The notes beneath the pieces are model-generated. The model searched no databases. It was not told where the DNA came from and saw only the letters and a list, made by a program, of their open reading frames with translations. This document shows, one piece after another, positions 24,800 to 35,700 of a stretch of 64,000 nucleotides of DNA. A program made the position numbers and the translations under genes. Position 1 is the first letter of the stretch, and each line of letters opens with the position of its first letter. The DNA is taken from contig NC_045140.1 in assembly GCF_008831285.2 (NCBI RefSeq), forward strand, positions 28,228,131 through 28,292,130, in the 5' to 3' direction. This DNA comes from Nymphaea colorata. Its lineage: Eukaryota > Streptophyta > Magnoliopsida > Nymphaeales > Nymphaeaceae.

Positions 24800-24990
24800 A
24801 TTCCGAGAGCAAGAACTTAAATCTTGAACCAAATATTGATGCAACAGCTGGAGATCGATTATGAAATGAAGCTGAAATTGAAATTATTGTGGATGAAAGA
24901 GAACAAAAGGCCTCTAATCTGCATTTCTCTGGATCGCCAATTTGGATTTCTAGGATGTCTCTATGTTTTGCTTGTGCTTCCACCTGACCG
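24800..24990 (+). pseudogene. coding-like island with an in-frame stop
   Basis: One frame reads DSESKNLNLEPNIDATAGDR, then Leu and a TGA at 24859, then resumes as NEAEIEIIVDEREQKASN for about 40 more codons. Acidic, low-complexity composition over two blocks in one frame suggests a decayed exon. I do not recognise the family, and other frames are also partly open, so it may be chance. Confidence 0.2.
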
Positions 24991-26876
24991 TAAAAGTATA
25001 TTTTGGGTTTATTGCTATCATGTTCTTTCACCCTCTTAGTAACAATGGTAGAAACTATGCAAATTTCACGTGCATGGAGCTACAACCATGAAGACGTAAG
25101 TAGTCTTTCTCGGTGCCCACGAATCATTGGGTACTGTGGCGGCACAAATGTGATTTGAATATCACTTGTGATGCTGTACTTTTAGAAAGCTAACAGGCAG
25201 CGTGCTTGATCATCAGTTATTTCAGTAACATATTCTATGACTTGAAATTCGTTGCTTAATTTTGCCGAAACAATGTTAAATTTTCCTTTTTATGTGCTCT
25301 CATCCCCATGCTTACATTGAGGAACATTCTACCTGATTTGTTGAGGTTAATCCTTGTAAGTTGAAAAAGTTCAAAGAAATAATTAGTCTAAGGCATGCCA
25401 AAAATTAGAAAAAGCACGTTACTGCGATGAAGCGTTGTTATTATTAGCCAATATCAGCTGACACCTTTCTTTTCATACAAAAAAACGTCTTTATGTATGT
25501 ATGTCCGATTTTATAGATTTGAACAGATTTGTGTTAATTTGAAGGAGGTCTAACATGATGAGGTTGGATTAACCGTGGCTTAGGCCTACCAATGTGATGG
25601 ATTCTAAAAATTTGTACTAAAGTTACCACAAATATGCACTGAAATGAAAACAGTTAGAAGACAACGTTTACCATCTGATGGTGAGAGGGGAGTCGGGGTT
25701 GGGGAAGACGGGTCACTTGTACAATTAGGTTGGGCTTGATCGGTGTGGTTACTATGTGTAAAGCCTTCATGGACACGTTTCAGGTTAGTGCAGGCAGATG
25801 CCCTACCTGGTCGAATGTGGCTCGGATAAAACCTGGCCGAGTATTATGTAAGAGTTCTGGCCACTTTTTGGCCTAACAGTCGATCATTTTTTGTGGGATG
25901 ATTGCAAAATATATTTATTTGAGAAACCGATTTGGTTTACATTCTTTCGGTTCTGTTTGGGTGTAGCTGATCCATGCTGCATCGGTACCATTTGTTTGCG
26001 TCTATCAATCCCGACATGAGCATCTACCGTCCGTTTGGCCTCAGGAAAAGTAAATGGATTTTACCTATCGCATTCTGTTGGCTGGATGTTGGATGCCATC
26101 ATGCTGCAAATTGACTGTGGCCACTGTAAAACTTGTAAGAAAGTTTACAGTTGAGGGCTGGCTTTGTCACTTATCAGCAGTGTACTGAAGGCTGGTCATG
26201 TCAAACTTTTTATCAGCACTAAAGTCGTGACTCCAGGTGTTCCATCGAATAGAAGATGTGTAACTTTGACAAGACATTTCGCTTAAGGTAAAACATGCTA
26301 GAAGCTTTCTTCCGGGTTACTCTGAGTACATTCAGGAGCCTTGCATTCTCATGATAAATATTATCAGGATGTAATGGTCGTTCTCTGGTTTAGTGATTTA
26401 TGAGGTTCAGAACTTTCAAATATTCTTCACTTAGCTGTCAAGCAAGTCTTGCATTATTTTGACGTTAAGGAACAAAAAAGATCTCTAAACTCCTTCCAAA
26501 TTGGAGGCACTATTCCATTTCAGCTTGCCAAATGTGCGGGTAACTTTGAAGAAGTTTCTTTTTTCCTTTGTTTATGACTACTATTCTTTCACAATTGATC
26601 GTCGTCTTGAATCCTAGCCCTTTTTTTTGCCAGTAAGTATGACAACAAGAAACTGTTGTGCTTGATTGATGGCTGTTGGGCGATAGTCGTGTCATGAAAG
26701 TGGCCTAAAAGGACGGTGCCGGTTCTTTTTCAGAGTCTAAACTACCTGTCAATTATGTTTTCGCCAATTTGTCAGACCATTTGTTTGTGGCTGCCCTTCA
26801 TCTTTTATGGGCAGCTTTATCATTTTATATCGATTGTCCAACTTGATTTCTTTGGGCTTCTACTTTCTGGTATCAG

Positions 26877-27057
26877 TTTGATACTTTGCCTGGGGATGAA
26901 GGTATCCTCCCACCCTTTCTTTCTCTATTATATATATATTGTACGTTTATTTTTCATGCAGGCTCGGACGGTGAGCTATTGTGCGGATTTGCTGGCATTG
27001 CAAGCCGGCCATGCCGAACCAGCAAGATCGGGTAACCTGGCTTCTAGTTCTGGCTGA
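26877..27057 (+). CDS. terminal exon candidates of the 17.9-kb locus
   Basis: A 25-bp exon candidate (26877-26901, flanked by GTATCAG and GTATCC) and a terminal exon candidate (26962-27057, after TTTTCATGCAG) continue the frame of the 17982 exon and end at TGA with ARTVSYCADLLALQAGHAEP in the last exon. Another frame of the same exons is also open (ending RPCRTSKIG), so frame choice is uncertain. The context is GC-richer than its surroundings and is followed by UTR-like sequence. No known family. Confidence 0.25.
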
Positions 27058-28896
27058 GTGCCAGAATGCTGACTCGGTCAAGTGATTTTCAGCTCCAGAG
27101 AGGAGGAAAGAATGGGAGCATCGAATTAAGCTGAAGACAGCGATGCATCTTCCTCTCTTCCTTTTCTCTCCCGTAGTGATATTGGCGACTCCGGCTCAAT
27201 CTCTGCACACCTAGTTTGTGTAGCCTCTTGCTCTCTCCCTCTCGCTTTCTTACCATGTATGCCAATTGATTTCAATTCAATTGTCGCTTCCCGTTGGCGA
27301 ATGATTTACAATGACATGGCGATATTCTTTTGGCCCTTTAAGTGAGGCTTTCTAGTGTTCGGCCTTCATTCATAAGGTATTTTTGCTATTTTAAATAAAT
27401 CAGTTTTTCTTGTTGCATGCATGTTACCCCTATTGTGTTTGCACTGCGTTCTCGTCATGCTATGCCACAGACACTGGCCTTAACTTATGGTTCATCACTT
27501 TGCCTCCGAGAGCTGTGTTCGATCGAACATCGTATAAATCTTGAAAGACATTTGCATGATCTTCTTTCATGAATGCATCCGTGTGCCTGAAATTTTCACG
27601 AGTCCTGTCGCATTGGATATTCATGAGCTATCCACCAGCTGCTAACAAAAGCTACGAATTGTGACACATAATAAAGTTATCACAACTATGAGCCACTGTC
27701 AACCAAGTACAACTAAGTGATGAAAGTGCCTCCGAACTTAGTGCCATGAAAGTGGGCCCTATTCCTTCTCGGCCTCCCTTCCTAAACAGTTACCGGGCCC
27801 CCATGCGCATGTGGCTGTTAACTTTGAAGCTGTTAGTCTTGGTTCCCTAGGATTGTTAGGATGGATCGTCATGTGAGCCCACCATGCAGGTCCCCACGTT
27901 TATCCTATTTACCTACCAAGTTTCTTTGTCACTTTCAGATAAAGAACAAACCCATTCTACTCATGTTATCATTAATGTCCCATGGACCTGTTACCAGGTT
28001 TGAGGCAGACTACACAATGTTTCTGTATCTCTTGGCAGCTTGTTCTGGCACATGATGTTTGGACATAGAATCGAGTCTTTGCTTGCGTCCAACCCTTTGT
28101 TTACATATAACCAGTCACATCTCTCCAAACCTAACGAGGTAGTTTCCCCTCTTAAGTCTCTATCTATAGAATGGGCCATTACCAAGGAGCTGATCCGTTC
28201 AGAATTCGGTAGACTGCAGATATATAAACATAACAAGGCGCACCTTTGCTATCTCTATGAGAACAGAACGGTCAAAGCACTCCCAACTTTTCATTCATCG
28301 TCACGATATTAGCAAAAGCCACAAAGCCCTCTTTCCATCGACCCTAGGTTCGACGATTTTGCTTCCCATCTAAGTAGACAGCGAAGCTATTATTAGTCAT
28401 GGACCTGAAAACTCTTGAGCTACAGCAGAGGACTTTGTGGAAGAGTCATGCCCGTGCTTCCATTGATAAATTTTGCTAGATTTCCATGGTTTCACAAAGC
28501 ACTTTTCTTATGCTGGGAGTACACCGTCATGCACATCAGCATAGTGCTCATCATCTCGACACTACGTCTGTTCCAGAACTAAAGCCAAACTAGTTTAAAG
28601 ATGTAGATCTTAGCTAGGCCGAAGCAATATAAAATTACGCATTATTACCAAAAAGCGCTCAGTCGTACTGACTCTGGAATATAAAAGCAAGTAGCTCTCT
28701 ATTAAAAATCCGAGACAAACAAGCAGCAGCAAAGATGGTAACAGATAATCATTGGCAGTAAAAGCATCAACACATAAACAAATACTACAGTTTCGTAGTT
28801 GACTCATGAAGAGTGTTCATTATTTCGATATGAAGAAATTGTCCAGGCCTAGAGACTCTTTCTCGCTTCAATTCAGGACCATGGGATCCCCTAACA
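27058..28896. other. spacer between the 17.9-27.1-kb locus and the CHCH gene
   Basis: This covers a possible 3' untranslated region of the upstream locus and, from about 28600 to 28896, the likely 3' untranslated region of the minus-strand CHCH gene. GC-rich words such as GTGAGCCCACCATGCAGG around 27870 look like old repeat material. No gene recognised. Confidence 0.4.
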
Positions 28897-31389
28897 TCAA
28901 GCACTCATCATGCCGGAATTCCTGCGGCACTCAGAAAGCATGTCCAGGTAGAATTGGCACTTGCTGATATCCGTCCCGTAGTTGTTGAGGCACTGCCGCA
29001 CCATGAAAAAAGTCCTTCAGCTCAGTGGTATTATTCAAAACATAATCATATTATAAAACAGTGAAAGGTGAGTTCGTTTCAAAATAATTAGCAGAGAAAC
29101 AAGTAGGCAACAGGTAACTACTACACGCAAGTTTAGTACACTCACATCCTGAAAAGCTTTGGAGTGAACACTGCATGCATCAGACCCATTTGCGTTCATC
29201 GCTGCACCTGAAGCAGCAGGAGCCTCGGAGACAACAGTTTCATGCTGGATGGTACGAGGACCAAGAACAGCATCAACAGCTCTATGTGCCATGGCACTAC
29301 CAGTGCCAAAAGCCATTCCTATGAAAGATAATGATGGCAACAAGGAAATTAGAAGTAAGACATTAGACAGAAGTTCACGACAGTAGATCCAGACCGTGTT
29401 TTACCTTGAGCGATAGTAGAACCAATCCCACTCAGCATTCCACCACCACTACTCTGTACGGGTGCAGGAGGAGGAGCATGACTTGCTGCAACATGGACAA
29501 TAACAATGAGGAGCATGAACGTGGACTGCAAATTGGTAATGTGAATGTTACTAATCAACCTTAGCATGCCCATCTGCCTTGGCATGTCCCATGTGACTAA
29601 GTCCTGGTGGAACCATAAGGCAGTAATGGACTAACTATAGACCTGCTCCTAAATATTAATGATAAACTGAAATGACATCCACCCACATTCGACATCCCAG
29701 AAAATAATTTAAACCAAAATGGTGATTATCGGAAAATGACTAATCAAGAAATTAGCATACGACTAGACGAGATTGAAACTGTCAATCGTCCAGGATGAGC
29801 TCAAAAGATTGGAGAACAGAAACTAAAGAAACCAGCAGACAAAAGGGAAGGTTCAGAAAGAGGAATACAAAGGAACATGGTTTTACAAGTAAACTAAATT
29901 TCATCCAGCTATTCTGATCATTAATAGCTCTGATGTGTTGTTCAGGAAGAAATGGAAAAAGACAGATCAAGAAATGCACCACAAATAAAAAATCAATTGC
30001 GCAGAGACAAATTTACTGCCAAGGCACACAAAAAATACCTGGTTGAGGAGGATTACGCACTGGTGCAGCTCGTGGAGCAGCACGAGGGGCTGGTCTTCCT
30101 GAAAATCCAACATATAACGGTCAACAAATAAATACCCATTCTATGGTTTGAAATTTTCAAAAATGCTTAAATAGGTCGGCCGCTTCTTTAGAAGGCATCA
30201 GATAGAAGAGAAAATAATATCATAAACCTACTATGATTTTGGACAATAGATCAGAAGACAAGGGAGGAAGAAGATCGACAAGAAGCAGCTAAAACCAATC
30301 CCAGTCGCCAACCAGCATGAACCGCAGTGAAACAACCAAGCATCTTCATAAGTCAAACCATGCGCACTTACATGCATCATGCAACTTTCAGCCCATTATT
30401 TTTAATACGCGTGTGCTATTTGAAGGTTGAGCACCTGATTGGTTTATCCCAGAAATGCTATTGCATGTGACTGACGGATGACTTGAACATACTCAACAAT
30501 ACCCACTAAAATATGCTATGCATGGGAAATAGAAGCAAACGCTTCCGACCATATCTAGATAACATCCATTACACAAATTATCTCCAGCCAATATGAGCTA
30601 AGAGCTTCCAAACCCACCACCAACCCCGGCTGCTACGGGAACACATAAGCTCCGTACCAATGTCGATGGTCCGGGCTAACAGAATTCAATTCCGTTTAAC
30701 TCAGTTCCAGTATACAGTGTGAAGGACTGCATATGGCTTCATCCTTCAACTTTTCCAAACCTTAACCTAATGAAGGCGTCATATCCAGCAACATATAAAG
30801 CAACATTACATGGAACTCCTTCTGTACTTAACTCCGTAGAGCATGACGACTGGATAGATAAATTGTTCCTGTCCATCAATATCAATATTAACCTATAAAG
30901 AACCACAAGTTCGCTGCTAATCCCCAAACAACCAAAAGGAACAGCCAAACATATGGTTCATAAATAAAATCGGAAAATAAACGAAAAAGGATCAAATAGA
31001 AAAGCGCACTGTAACAATCATTAGCAGGAAACAACTCGCAATTAAAACTCTTTCCCCAATAAGAGACGAACAGGCAGCCGTAGCGGCCAAACCAAAACAG
31101 AATTTCACCACAGTTCGTGGCGGGGAAGAAGCAAGTCCACCCCAAACGATAAGGGAAATAGGAAAACACATGTGACTATTACTAGACGCGCGCAAAAAAA
31201 AATTGGAAATTGAAATCCACGACAATGTTGCCGCAGAAATATGCAAAAGACCTGCTCGTATATTGCACTAAACAATGGGAACTCGGACGAAGATTAATGA
31301 AGTTAGAGGACGGCAAGAGAAAGAGAGTAGTAGGGAGAATAGACATTTGAGGAAGATAAAGGAGTACCTCCGGCGCTTCGGCGAGCCAT
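28897..31389 (-). CDS. twin CX9C (CHCH) domain protein, CHCHD2/MIC17-like
   Basis: Five exons on the minus strand: 31389-31368, 30098-30039, 29485-29405, 29318-29146 and 28992-28897, joining in phase to 143 aa. The protein starts MARRSAGG, has a Pro/Ala/Arg-rich N-terminal half (exons 1-3), a glycine-rich segment (GGGMLSGIGSTIAQGMAFGT) and a C-terminal CHCH domain with C103-x9-C113 and C124-x9-C134. Proteins with this layout are small soluble factors oxidatively folded in the mitochondrial intermembrane space; the animal relatives CHCHD2/CHCHD10 act in respiration and cristae upkeep, and the plant role is less defined. The basic, Ala/Arg-rich N-terminus fits mitochondrial import. All splice sites are GT-AG and no lesions are seen. 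It faces the DRP3-type gene head-to-head across 1.4 kb. Confidence 0.93.
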
Positions 31390-31429
31390 GATCGAGACGG
31401 TGGAGAACACAAGACAATACGAATAGAGA

Positions 31430-31513
31430 AAACCCTAGAGAGAGAAAGAGAGAGAGAGTCCCGCGCACCCAAATAACTTGGCCAACAAGAGAAGCCCCTT
31501 GGAGATATTTATA
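31430..31513 (-). promoter_or_regulatory. core promoter of the CHCH gene
   Basis: Read on the minus strand, TATAAATA lies at 31513-31506, followed by a CT-rich initiator stretch and the telo-box TAGGGTTT at 31437-31430, 41 bases before the ATG. Spacing fits a transcription start near 31475. A telo-box is typical of housekeeping, translation and mitochondrial-biogenesis genes. Confidence 0.6.
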
Positions 31514-31780
31514 GGCGTTGGTGGTCGCCTCCCGACTTCAAGGAAAGAAAGCAAGGAGGACGGGGAAGCGATAGGGTTTGTTCCAATGTTAGCCTTTGGC
31601 ATTCTAGAATATTCTCTACAAGCCAACGACTTTTTCATTCAAGCTCCTTTCGTTTTTTCTAATTGTTGCATAGTCCCCAATTATGCTCACTTGATTTTCT
31701 AAAGACATCAAAATAAATAAGCATGGATTGGCTTAGAATCACTCCTTTCACGGTCTCCCCATGATACATAATCTACTTGG

Positions 31781-31859
<79 letters not shown>

Positions 31860-32792
31860 TCCAAAAAAAGTGCATAAAAAAGTCGCTGTGAGGTCAATAG
31901 TGGCGAATTCATAGATTCCAGACACTATTGTTTTAAATTTTATGTGACATTCATATATAAATAAATAGAAGGTAACGAGATGTCAATGCATCAATTCCAT
32001 TGTCTCTACTCAACGAAACTAGGAAGAACTTGTCTTCAACTTTTGCCATCGATTCAACAAACATCATGAGCCAAGACATACAAAATGGCAGTAAAATTTT
32101 TTATTCCTAACCACAAAAAATTAATGTTCAATTCATGAATCTAAAAAATTGAAGAAGTTGCTCCCATGCAACGGTTTGGGTGAAAGTAGTAGAAGGTCAG
32201 CTCTTATTTCAAATTCTCAATACATCAACTCCCTTATATTATAAAAAAAAAACATATTGACACAGAAAAATTATATCTTTAAGGATTAAAAGTAGGCTCG
32301 TTACCCTAAGTTGAATGAGAACTTCTGGTCTTTTTTATTATGTGATAGGATGAAATACTCACCCAAAATAATCGAACATCAATTATTTTAATTAAAAGTA
32401 TTAACTAGTTTACGTTGGAAGCCTCACACTAACCACCGATTCTTCATGCTCACCCAAAATCTACTCAACCAAAATCGAAGATGTAACATATGGCACTAAA
32501 TAGTCCGGTTCCGGATCTAAATACGAGTCGACTAACCGCCGTCGCCCGAAGCTGCCGTAGCAAGAAGGTTGGCCATTGGGCGGGGAGCCATGACCCCGTT
32601 CGCGTGAGGGAACCTTGCTTCGTGAAACCCGAGCCAAACTCCGAGCCTATGTGAGCTTTCGAAGCGGGCGAACGCCGTCAGCAGGAGGGAGAGGGCGAAA
32701 GGGGGGAAACTCCTCGGACTGTTGAGAAGGATTCAAGGTTTTCTCCGGCAGGTCATCGGCGGCGGACTTCCTGGCGGGAGCTTCTCAGATTG
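31514..32792. other. divergent intergenic region
   Basis: This is the shared upstream region of the CHCH gene (minus) and the DRP3-type gene (plus). It contains a CT/TA microsatellite at 31780-31858 and AT-rich sequence. From about 32510 GC content rises, marking the likely leader of the dynamin gene. I could not pick one clear TATA box for the plus-strand gene. Confidence 0.5.
31780..31858. repeat. (CT)n(TA)n compound microsatellite
   Basis: About 20 bases of TC repeat run into about 58 bases of TA repeat. The same compound type occurs at 15711 and 58825, suggesting a common mutational origin. Confidence 0.95.
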
Positions 32793-35700
32793 ATGGGGGA
32801 CTTTGGAGAAGCCGAGAAACCGGCCCCGTCTTCGAACGCGGCCGTTGGTTCCATAGGGCAGTCGGTGATCCCGATTGTCAACAAGCTCCAGGACATATTC
32901 TCCCAGCTCGGGAGCTCGTCGACGATCGAGCTGCCGCAGGTGTCGGTAGTCGGTAGCCAGAGCAGCGGGAAATCGAGCGTGCTTGAGGCGCTTGTCGGGA
33001 GGGATTTTCTCCCCAGGGGGACTGATATCTGCACCAGGCGGCCGCTGGTTTTGCAGCTCGTGCACACTCCAAGGCCTGCCAAGCAGACCGAGGGTTCGGA
33101 GTGGGGCGAGTTCCTTCACTTGCCCGGAAAGCGCTTCTTCGATTTCTCCGCGATTCGTAGGGAAATTCAGGTCGGTGTTCTCTGTTTCAATTGTCTATTC
33201 CTTTGATATCGCAAACTCCTTTTACGGACTTTAGAATTCTGGTATTGGTTATGTCAGTTAACTGGGTTGCCCGTCGGAGAAAATGACTGGAACTCGAATT
33301 TGTCGTTTTTTTAGCTAGTGCTCGTCTATTTATTTTAAATTGAATGTAGCCTCAGTCATAATATCCTATTTTTAGGCGTTTCCCAATATCATGGATGCGT
33401 TGATATTATACGTCCTACTCTTTGCCATGTCAAGAGCTCCGGTGCCACTGGTGAAAAGCGTCTTTCAGAAACGCTGGAAGGTAGCAGAATCAATTCTTTT
33501 AGAAACCTATCTATCATCATTTAGTAGCTATTGCCTCATAGGCCTATACTACTGGACCAGCCTTTTCCGTCGACCTGCCTTTAAGAAGATAATCACCATC
33601 GGTGCAAGTTTTTCACTTGGGCCTTACCACGTTTTACATGACTTTTATTGCCTTTTCCCTCTCCAAAAAGCAAGTAACTTATCAGGGATGAGATGATGGA
33701 AATGGAATCGCTTCAATAACAATTTGACAGTTTTCTATAATATGTAATTTTGTAGATACTGTAGGTAATCTTTTTATATTGGTGAATGGTGGTGAATAAT
33801 GTCAATTTTTATGAAAAAAGTACAACGTGATTGCAGTGAGGACAAGCGATGTGTGAATGTGATTAATGGTTGTGGTGATTATGAAGCCTTTTTAGACGAT
33901 TATGACATTCAAAAAATTTATGATGATAGTGATACCGGTGACTGTGTTAGTAAACCATGGAAGCTGGGATTCGGAAGTGGGGTTAGTGATAAAATGATTG
34001 ATGGTTATGATCTTGTAAACACTCTGGTCTGGTACTGGTCAACGACAACAACTTTAGTAGCAGCAAACAGAAAGATGATGATGATAATGATGATAGGGTA
34101 GGTAGGTGAGATATTTTAAAGCTAAGATATAATTTTTGATTAAAAAATGTTGTCTAGAAACTTTTATCAGCTGAACGGTAACCAACAATTCAACTGTGGC
34201 AACTTCACCCCTAACTATTCAAACAAAAACTAAAATCTTAAAATGATATCGTGAAAGGGATGCTTAGTATCAGAATTTTTGGTAGATGTCTGAGTGAAAC
34301 CTCATAGACTTTTATGGTGGAAACAAATTTCCCATTTGACTTGGTTATGTTCACTAAATATACATTTATTTTTAAATAAAAAAATGCTTGAAAATTGTAC
34401 AGAATGATGCTCATCTTTTAATGATTTTACAAATGGGTGGCTAACTTTTGAACTCTGACATCTGTCAATCTAGTTAACAAAGTATTTCTCAAAAGGCTGC
34501 TACTATGGTTGCCATTGACAGAAAGTATTGCGATGCAGAAAGAAATGTAATTACCCTTCAGTTTCAATTCTTTCTTTTCCTTTATCATTTACCATTCATC
34601 ACACTTTATCACAAATGGAGTTTCGTTGTTTCGACTGCCATTAACAGCATAAGCTCACCATGTAACATCAATGCAATGAAGCTCTCCTTCTCCCTCTCTC
34701 TCATGTTGTTCTCGTTCAAATACAAGTCACTGCCACACAAATTTTACTGCAAAGACAACAACTTCATGGAATAAATGGATTTTAAGGCTTTAAGCTTCAC
34801 CAAATGCTTTTGTTTCAATATCATTTCTTTGTTTCTTCTCCTTTTCCAAAGGGTCTGAGAACTAGATTGAAGATATGTAAAAGGAACAGCCAATAACTTG
34901 GGTTAACCTAGTGGCAGTTAAGAGTAGTGGGCGTTTGAGAATTGGGGAAAAAAAAGTGCTGTGAAATGTAAACATCCAAATGTTAGTGGTACTCTTGTGA
35001 GACCCTCAATTTCTTAAGTGCCCTTCTGTGAATCTTTCAAAATGCTTGCTGTACAGTTTTTGTCAAGAATGGGAGGGTTTTTTTTTGGGTGGGGGTCACA
35101 TGCATTTTTTCACTTACTGTATTCCATAATCTAGTGTTCTCCGCACTTTTGAACAATCTTGTTTTGATGGTGGGAAACAACTGGATCAATTTTATATGTT
35201 GAACTTATTTTCTAGTGAGGCTTGTTATATTACTCATTTGGCATTTACATTTTCATATATATTGTTTTTTGGGTGGGGGTCACATGCATTTTTTCACTTA
35301 CTGTATTCCATAATCTAGTGTTCTCCGCACTTTTGAACAATCTTGTTTTGATGGTGGGAAACAACTGGATCAATTTTATATATTGAACTTATTTTCTAGT
35401 GAGGCTTGTTATATTACTCATTTGGCATTTACATTTTCATATATATTGTGGAAATTTCTACCATTTTTCCTGCTTTACAATCGTTGCACAAGTTTTCTGT
35501 TTGTGGTTAGTTATGACTGCAATCATTTAACATGGTTCATGGTATCTCAACCAATAAGCAATCTGCAGATGATTTTGCTTTGATGGTTTATGAATGCCCA
35601 TCATTAGTTTTTGTGCAGGCTGAAACAGAAAGGGAGGTTGGAGCAAACAAGGGTGTTTCTGATAAGCAGATTCGCTTAAAAGTGTTTTCACCAAATGTTC

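Larger units (their letters stand above)
18176..26876. other. long gene-free stretch, possibly one giant intron
   Basis: No exon of a known family was found. Short coding-like islands occur at 20505-20570 and 24800-24990 but no consistent model joins them. The stretch holds a pyrimidine-rich block at 21220-21460, a TA microsatellite at 22109-22224, a GC-rich low-complexity element around 22340-22580 and otherwise AT-rich sequence of intron character. Confidence 0.4.
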
